From Saururus chinensis (Eukaryota > Streptophyta > Magnoliopsida > Piperales > Saururaceae), in assembly GCA_035235625.1 (NCBI GenBank), contig CP141142.1, positions 19,540,995 through 19,604,994 on the forward strand: a stretch of DNA of 64,000 bases, in the 5' to 3' direction. Numbering within the stretch: position 1 is the stretch's first letter; each line of letters starts with the position of its first letter. The notes beneath the pieces were generated by a model. That model was given only the letters and a program-made list of their open reading frames with translations, did not search any database and was not told the DNA's origin. Of the stretch, positions 56,090-64,000 are shown one piece after another. The translations under genes were made by a program, and so were the position numbers.

Positions 56090-57500
56090 AGGCTAAGTAA
56101 GAAGAATATAGTTTATTAGTTTAACTCATGATTTGATCTTATATCTAGTGAGGAGGAGACAATTTGACCTAGTTTACATGGTTAGAACATAATTAATTGA
56201 TACATCCTAATTGTTGACTTGTAGATGGTAGGAGGCTATTATTTATCGAAGTACATTGTGTGTCATTAGATTTGAGCAATATAGGTTTACAAAGTAGGTT
56301 TCAATGATGTGATTAGATATCTAGAAAGGAGGGGACCATATGACTTAGTTTTTATGGGTAAAACAAAGTTAACTGATACAACCTAGTTGTTGACAGGTAG
56401 ATAGTGGGAGGCATAACTTTGTCCAAGCACATTTTATGGTTATTAGATTTGAGGAAGATAGGTGTAGAGGGTAGGTTTAAATGGTGTGATCTGAAATCTA
56501 GTGAGGAGGAGACCTTATGACCTAAATATATGGTTAAGACAAAGTTAATTGATACAGCCAAACAGTTGACTAGTAGATGGTATGAGGCTTTTTATTTTTC
56601 TAAGTACATTGTGTGGTCATTAGATTTTTGTGAGATGGGTTTAAAAGGCATGTTTGAATTATATAATTTGATAGAGGAGGGGACAATATGACCTAGTATA
56701 TAAGTTAAAACAAAGTTAACATCCTAACTATTGACTGGTAGATGGTAGGAGACTTTTATTTTTTGAAGTACATTGAGTGGTCATTAGATTTGTGTAAGTT
56801 AGGTTTCATATGGGTGGATAAATAAGAGTGTAACTAAGCAATAATTTCAACTTTAACTTGTTTGTTTGGTGCTTAGTGTGCATGCTTGTAATATATATTA
56901 ATAGATGGAAAGTAAGTAAATGAATATATATGTTTTGTTGGTAGTGTAAGTAAGAAGAATATATGTAATTAGTGTTATTCATGAGTATGATGTGATCTGA
57001 TATCTAGCAAGGAGGAGACTATATAACCTAGTTTATATGGTTTATATGGTTTTTAACTTTATCTTGTGTATTTGGTGCTTAGTGCACATGCATGTAATAT
57101 ATATTAATAGATGGAAAGTAAGTAAATGAATATATATGTTTTGTTGGTGGTGTGAGTAAGAAGAATATATGTAATTAGTGTTATTCATGAGTATGATGTG
57201 ATATGATATCTAGCAAGGAGGAGACCATATAACCTAGTTTATATGGTTAAAATAAAGTTAACTAATATGGGGTACATGTTGACTGGTACATGTTAGGAGG
57301 CTTTTATTTGAAGTACATTGATTAGTCATTAGTTTTGAGGAAGATAAGTTTATGAGGTACGTTTCAATGATGTGATCTATTATCTAGCGAGGATGAGACC
57401 ATATCACGTAGTTTATATGGTTAAAAGAAAGTTAACTGATACAGACTAAGTGATGACTGGTAGATGGTAGGTGGCTTATATTTTTTGAATTATATTTTGG
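56090..57500. repeat. Satellite-like tandem array, ~175-bp monomer
   Basis: At least seven diverged units are recognised by the anchor GAGGAGAC(C)ATATGACCTAG, followed by ATGGTTAA-ACAAAGTTAACTGATAC, a TTGACTGGTAGATGG-type block and TCATTAGATTTG. Anchors are at 56153, 56329, 56506, 56677, 57012, 57218 and 57392. Spacings are 176, 177, 171, 335 (one unit degraded), 206 and 174 bp. The 206-bp step is a recent local duplication that includes GATGGAAAGTAAGTAAATG. It is AT-rich and non-coding. Confidence 0.85.
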
Positions 57501-58186
57501 CTCATTAATTTTATTATTGATTTGAAGGATGTGATACTGTGCGTGACTTGTTGGAAACATTTAGTGGCTTCTTCACTTCACCACAGTACACTTATATCTC
57601 CACCTCCCCCAGTCATATGAGGACCAACGGAGGAGAAGCCAGAGCAGAGAACCGGTTGATGGAGGTGATGTGGAGGTGCTGGCCAACTTTGTAGTGTATA
57701 GAGTGATTATGCTAGATCAAAGGATGGGATGGATTTGGAGAGCAATCATTCTGCACATAACAAATTTTCTTTGTTAGGCGTTGGTGGTGACATGTGGAAG
57801 AAGAAAACTATAATTAATATTGACTTAGATGCTGAAGATGATAAATATAAGGTGAGAAATGATATGTTATACAATCATTAAATAAATCAGTGATAGTATA
57901 TCATATCGGCTCTCACCTTAGATGTAGCACCTTCATAATCTGAATGAATATTAATTATAGGTGTGTACTTCATCTTGCCACCACCACCTTCTAATGATTA
58001 AACTTTGCAATGTGCATACTTATTTCTCTCCAATTCAATTACATTCTTTGATCCAAAATAATCACTCTATATAATCAACAAAAGAAAATGTCAGATCATA
58101 TTGCCAAATACCGCTAACATCGAATAATATGTCGCACATCATAGAGTTAATGATATTTTGTATCTTCAGAATGTATGAGTACGGTG
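57501..58186. other. Spacer, no gene
   Basis: A purine-rich stretch at 57.60-57.74 kb gives a short open run without recognisable motif. Nothing else supported. Confidence 0.45.
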
Positions 58187-58366
58187 GATAATGTATATGA
58201 GATTGTTTGTAATGGTTAGAAAATGCCTTCGTATACAATTTAGTTGATAATGTACATGCAATTTTTTGTCATGGTTAGAATTGCCTTTGTATACAGTTTT
58301 CTTGATAATGTACATGGGATTGGTGGAAATAGAAGTTATAGTTTTTAATGCATTCGTATACAATTT
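58187..58366. repeat. Tandem repeat, 3 x ~58 bp
   Basis: Units start near 58187, 58245 and 58303, each GATAATGTA(T/C)ATG. Each carries TGGTTAGAA or a variant and ends TTCGTATACAATTT or a close variant. Confidence 0.75.
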
Positions 58367-59769
58367 TGTGGTTGTTATAATCTTGAAGATATATATTATT
58401 TAGAAAATAAAAAAATTAAAATTAATAGCTATGACTTCCCATAGATGTCGATGAAAATACAGATAGAATTATTTAAATTCAATATCGATGGCTATAATTC
58501 GCCATGGCAAATAGCTCTATCGACAAAGTGAAGCCTTTGATGTAAATACTTTAGTGATGGTCAATATACCATCGGTGAAAGTAACCTAAATCATGAGGGA
58601 GGAGTATCCGTCACCGATACCTCTTGCCAAGAAAATATCCCTTGATATGACTATCAGAATATCGTAATGTCAATAGCGATTGCCCAGCTTAGGTGTCGCC
58701 AATACCTATTGCGAATGAAATCAGACATCTTTTATGTTCGATGACATGAAATAAGACATCTTTTAGGTCATGCATTCTCTTTGGGAGGCCTCAACTTAAG
58801 GCTATTCGCATCTTTAGGAGTTTCACATATGTTATGTTCGATGACTAGACATACTCCCTTTATATAGATTTGGCTATATATTTCCATTGTATATCACAAG
58901 AAGCAAGATACTTCAGCACGTTCGAGTTGTCCACACGCGAACTGCATATAAATAGAAATAGCTTATCCATAGTCATAAAGGTGAAAAATTTTGTGTTTTC
59001 TTAACAACCGAAGGTTTCTTCCTAGACAATCTTCCTCACTCTTCTCTTACAGCCTCATCTTCTCGTCCCCCATTTGCTCCCTCATCTCCTCGACCTTCAT
59101 CTCCTAGGCCACCTCCATCACTCTCAACCTGCGGACTATCCCGGCAAAGTGGATTTGTGTGGCAAGTGCAAGAACATTTTAAGAAGGAACTGATCATGGG
59201 ACTGTAGGTTGGCGAAGGGTGGATGTCTAAGAGCTTCCTCCCCATATGTACCCTAACTCATGAAGGCAAGACATGGGTTGTCGTGTTTCTACCTAATGGT
59301 GGCCATACCAGAACAATGGTGAGGTTGGATATGGAGGATAGGTTAAGGGTTTTACTTGTGGATGCACAAGTTGATACTTGTTGTGCTTTCAAGATGAAAC
59401 AAGAAAGGCAACACATTTTTGGGTGTGGAGACGGTTGCCGAAAGCGTTAACTCATACAGCTCAACTGATAATTGGTAGTGCCGGAATGGGGTAACTCTTT
59501 GATATATTTAATCTTTACTTTTAGAAGCACTTATATGGTGGGTGTGACACATGTAGAGATGTAAGACAAGAAGAAATGAGTGGGGTTAAGAAGCAAATTG
59601 AAGAAAGTCAACACGAATAGTGAAAAATTGAAACCGAAAGCATTGACTGATATGGTTCAACTTTTAACTGGTAGTGCCTAACTAACATAACTCTCGAGTA
59701 TGTTTAATGGTTTTCTATTGGATGGACTAAAAGGCATGTAAAGCATGTTTTGATGAGATGGATATAGAT
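58367..59769. other. MULE flank with diverged array units
   Basis: No intact gene. 58.44-58.72 kb is rich in short CGATGG / CCATCGG / GCGATTG words of the kind found in DNA-transposon subterminal regions. Two ~75-bp stretches (about 59436-59510 and 59640-59715: AGC(G/A)TT(A/G)ACT, then ACTGGTAGTGCC) resemble each other and, more weakly, the 175-bp monomer. The short frame at 59223-59450 is unassigned. Confidence 0.4.
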
Positions 59770-62700
59770 GAGCATCCTGTGTTATGTGTGTGGGGTGGAG
59801 AGTGGGATGCAAGTGGACACTAGTATGATAGCTCCAATGCCAAGTCTGATCTCATATTTGTTAGAAGCTCATTGTCATATGAATCATTGGTGACCATACA
59901 CGAAGTAATAGGATGTTGTAACAAGGAATACTCATTGAAAATGAGTTTTGCATATCCTTTGGCGATCCTCATGAACCTACCTCCAATGGAAATACATGAT
60001 AGTAGGACTCTTCATTATTGTCAGTGTTATGTTAAGACCAGGAACAATGGTCTCCTGTTGATAATAACAAAAGTACAAAATGTACATGTCTTCCATGATT
60101 GTGACCCAAAATTTGATGTATCCGAATGGATGATTAACAAGTTGATTATGTCGAATGATGCCGAAGCCCCTAGTAGTCATGGGGATGAAGTTAACCCAAA
60201 GGTGGAAGTGAAGGAAGTAGAAGTGAGTGATGCAAAAAAAAAAAACAATGACCCATTGTCAAGTGTTGTGGTGGATGGGGACATTTTGTACAAGAGCACA
60301 ACAGATTTGAGCGATGATGCAGAAGTAGATAACTTACTGCGTGAGGCCAAGGAGTTGGAGGCAAAGAAAGCTCCTCCTGTTTACTTATATTTGCAATCCG
60401 ATTCTGATAGAGAACTAGTAGAGGTCCCTGTTGAAAGGGTTGAAGTTGATGATGTGAACATATCAAAAATTGAAGAGATTGTGGCTAACTCAATGGAGGG
60501 TAATGATCCAGGAGGAGCTAATGATGAAGAACATGTGCCCAACACAATGGACAACATTGATGAGGAAGATGTCGTCTATGATGGATGGCAAGATCATCAT
60601 GAGGAAGACATTAAATGGGATAAATTTGAATAACATGATTACGATGAGGATGTCTACATTGTCGAAGGAGATGATAGCATTGGGTATGGAAATGGTTTAA
60701 ATGTGACTACCGTAAGTATGGAAGGTGGAAGTGGACTGCTTTGGAACTTAACTAAAGTGATGAACCATGAAATGGCTGAAAGAAAGTGGGAAGAGGTATG
60801 AATTAATGTGGTGAAAATTTGTGTATTTGCAAATTTAACAATGTGTAGTAACTTTCTAGTGGTATTAAATGCAAGGACAATGAAGGTCCAACAAGAGCAA
60901 ATGCCACCATGTCACTTCTAAATAACATAAATGATGGTGGGAGGAGGAAAGCACCATCATCATGTAGCATTTTTGAGAAAACTCCTGCATCAAAATATAA
61001 TTCAAGGTCATATCATATCTTAGATGTCAGTTAACTGACTACACCTAACTTATAACTGTTTGCCTCATTCTAATACCAATATAAATATAATCCTTAAGCA
61101 GCTTAGATGTGGAGGTGTGTGTGAATGATGAGCACAACATGGTTGAGGAGGTTGATTTGTATGAATATGTCAAGGATCCAAAGGTAGTTCTACTTGGCTA
61201 AGAGTTTAGAGATAAGGAATCTTTGAAGCTACATGTACACAGGTATGCTATGCACAACAACTTTGAGTTCAATGTATTATATTCAAATAAATCTCAATTC
61301 ACAATTGTGTGCAATGTATCAGGATGTCCATGGAGGTTACATGCTGCGATAACCAATGAGTGTAGTATCTTCAAAGTGAAGCTATGAACAATGTTCATAC
61401 ATGTGGAAAACAAAACTTTGGAGGAGATCACAAACAAGAAAAAATAGGTATTATTGTTGACTCAGTCGTGAAATGACTTAGGCAACGTGTTGCTTATACT
61501 CCAAAGGATATGCAAGTTGATGTCGATTTGGAATATGAAGTGAAAATGAATTATTCTAAGGCATATAGGTTGAAGGTTGTAGAGTTTAACAAGTTAAGAG
61601 GATCCTATGAGTCATCATATGCTGAGTTGGCTACCTACTTATATGAGTTGGAGAAGGCAAATCTGGGCATCTCAACTGCTCTCTAGTATAACACAATAGA
61701 TATGACCTTTGAGAGATGCTTTGTTTCCTTTGGAGCAGCCATGGAGAACTTCAAGAAGTACATGCGAAGGGTTTTATATGTATAGACGACACATTCATGA
61801 ATGGAAGGTAAAAATGTACTTTGTTCAATATATCTACTTTGGATAGTGAGAACCATATATACCCAATTGTTTATGTTATTGGAGATGGAGGGAATAATGA
61901 TGCATGAGGCTGGGTCCTTGCACGTTTGGAAACATGCCTTGGTTATTTGGAGGGCCTAGTGATAAATTCTGATCAGCATAGAGCAATCACATTACAAGTA
62001 GCTCAAATGTTTCCATATGTTGCACATGGATGTTGTGCATTTCAAATATCTTAGAACATGTTTTCACATTTCAAAGATAGAGGTTTGAATAGTAACTTCT
62101 TCAGGGCAACAAAAGCATTTAGGTTGGAGACATAAATGGAAGAAATGACTATCATTGAGGAGAAAAAACCAGAGGCCTACAAATGGTTAATAGAAATTGA
62201 TAAGGCAATGTAGGTTAGTGCTTACTTTCCATCACCCAGGTATAACATTGTCACATCCAACCCATGCGAAGTCTTCAATGGAATCATTAGGGAGAAGCGC
62301 TACTTTGCCATTGTTATGATCATTGAGGCCTTCCTTCGAAGACTCAAGAGATGTGATAAAAACGTGGATTGGAGGCACAAAATTGGAAGGGCTACTTGAC
62401 TAAATCTGCCGAAAGTAAGATTCAGAAGTGTAAAAAAGCAACAAGAGGTATGGTGTGTTATCCCATAAGTGGTCATGAGGTCTTAACTAGGTCCAAAAGA
62501 GGTGAAGATTAGGTTGACCTTCTAGCAAAGACTTGTACATGTGGAAAGTTTTAGCAAATGGAATTGCCTTGTGAATATGTGTTGGCAGCATGTGGCCACC
62601 GAAGACTGAATTATGTTGATTATTGCTCCCTGTTCTACACAACGGAAACTTATAGGCAAATCTATAGAAAGGGAGTATATCTGGTCCTTAAACATAGAAG

Positions 62701-63160
62701 ATGGGAGACTCCTGAAGATGTGAAGAACCTTAAGTTGAGGCCTCTCAAAGAGAAGGTACGACTGAGATGGATAAAGATGAAGCAGATACTCTCTCAAGGT
62801 GAAGAAAAAAAGAGAGTACAATATTGTAAGTGCAAACAATATGGTCACTATTACAATATTGGTACCGCGGTAATGGGAGAGAACCCGATCGAATACCCTA
62901 CTCCTCATCCATCCACAACTCAAGCCCCTCCTCTTCATAACCCACCCCCATCACCAACTCATGCTAACCCAATTTTTCAACACCTACACAAGTCCTGCAT
63001 CTAGTCAACAAGGTAGGAGTTAAAAAAATTTGGAGGAAGCGTAAGACATGTCTAATCCTACCAAAGCTTGGCCCTCTAACTCCAAAGGGGAAGAAAGAGA
63101 AGAAAATGAGACATGCGGCTGAGCTCAATGCATGTACAATTGAGGACAATGTGTGCAAGT
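59770..63160 (+). pseudogene. Mutator-like (MULE) transposase, decayed but nearly full length
   Basis: Blocks in order. The N-terminal region 59770-60190 has G-G-E-W, S-Y-E-S-L-V-T-I-H-E-V-I-G and a P-P-M-E-I-x-D block. An acidic linker follows (60.2-60.7 kb). The MuDR zinc-binding domain is at 61.19-61.40 kb (F-R-D-K-E-S-L-K, then C-x-x-x-G-C-P-W-R-L). The transposase core has I-D-D-T-F (first Asp, about 61785-61790) and N-S-D-Q-H (second, 61971-61973); the C-x2-H motif is damaged. A SWIM finger at 62534-62600 reads C-x-C...P-C-x-Y, with His replaced by Tyr. A CCHC-like knuckle is near 62826. A Pro-rich tail and basic end follow. At least eight stops and shifts show loss of function. Terminal inverted repeats were not identified. 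Confidence 0.8.
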
Positions 63161-64000
63161 GAACAATCTTAGTTGAATTTTAGTTGGGAATTGGCCATTG
63201 TGAGCAAAATCTCGGCCTATGGACAACTCCCAACTAGGAGTCATGATGTTACACTATTTTGGATACAAAGAGGGCTGATTTATGGGGTATTTATTTTATG
63301 ATACACATAAAATATGTATAGTAAGTTATTGCTTATTCATTACAATACCACATACAATGTCATACCATTGTAATATGCTAGGCCTTTATTTTGGAAACCT
63401 TTATTTTGTATTAGAGCACAAACTTTTGGCAAATTAACCAGAAATTTCAGGTGCACATACTTCATTTCTCAACATCTTGTTGTTGTCTACATTGTTATCA
63501 TTAAAATTTTGCTTAATATTGTTTTGTCCTTATCATGTAATTCAATGCATAGAGAGGAAAAGTCTAATAGTGCAATGTTGAGTAATTACGCAATCAAGCA
63601 GAACACACTTCTGATATAAATAGACTTAACAACCATATGCAAATGGATGATTTAAGCACAGTAGATGAAATCAGTTAGCGTATACAAGGATGTGAATTTC
63701 TATATGAAGCTAGGTTTAATATGATTTTTGAACTCTTGTAATGGAGTCGATGTGGTGGTGTATGTGTGTTTGAAGTTGCTCATAACTGTGGTGCTTTTCA
63801 TGTATATGTTTTCAAGCCTCAAGGGATGAGTTTATATTGTCATGTAGTCTTCTCTGTATAATGTACCTATACAAAGCTTTCATCTTTCTGACATTAACAT
63901 TTATATTTGGATTTAATTATTCCATATTTTCCAGTAGATTTCAATGTTCCTATGTTCGTATTATGTACATAGCCTATGTTCGCATCAAATAATTTGGTAA
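63161..64000. other. AT-rich flank, no gene
   Basis: Non-coding sequence right of the MULE; it probably contains the MULE's 3' end, but no terminal repeat could be matched. Nothing else recognised. Confidence 0.45.

Overview
This window is plant nuclear DNA, probably from a eudicot. It is AT-rich, and GT-AG introns split one long host gene that is surrounded by layered, decayed transposable elements. I see no bacterial operons, rRNA, tRNA or CRISPR. The species cannot be named from the sequence alone.

The one clear host gene lies at about 13.56-29.45 kb on the + strand. I resolve 37 coding exons (14598-29169) that join in frame to 8,817 nt, a predicted protein of 2,938 residues. It has a Ser/Pro-rich N-terminal extension, a complete kinesin motor (P-loop, switch I, switch II), a very long coiled-coil stalk and a Pro-rich tail. 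This fits the plant kinesin-12 POK group (PHRAGMOPLAST ORIENTING KINESIN, KIN-12C/D), which acts in division-plane orientation and phragmoplast guidance. A 5'UTR intron, a 9-codon upstream ORF, a GC-AG intron, an intronic MITE-like hairpin and an intact 325-bp TRIM retrotransposon with a perfect target-site duplication lie inside the gene.

Left of the gene (0-13.3 kb) there is a G-rich low-complexity block. Next comes a minus-strand LTR retrotransposon (1251-8777) with both LTRs, a gag remnant and an envelope-like remnant but no recognisable pol. Last is a split, decayed hAT transposase whose upstream end reaches almost to the kinesin promoter.

Right of the gene (29.7-49.5 kb) is a large nest built on a SIRE/Maximus-like Copia element. 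Its LTRs, gag and envelope-like regions are on +, but its whole pol (protease, integrase, RT, RNase H) is on -. An 83-bp inverted duplication of the gag zinc-knuckle region marks both breakpoints, so I infer an in-place inversion of pol. A non-autonomous Ty3/gypsy-type element (33053-41005, 5-bp duplication ACTTG) sits inside the RNase H region. A probable 2.3-kb solo LTR sits where the RT catalytic core should be.

The last part (49.5-64 kb) holds fragments: an LTR/primer-binding-site remnant, a MULE N-terminal fragment, a Ty3/gypsy integrase tail with its polypurine tract, a satellite-like array of ~175-bp monomers, a 58-bp tandem repeat and a decayed full-length Mutator-like (MULE) transposase at 59.77-63.16 kb. 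Apart from the kinesin, I see no other convincing host gene.
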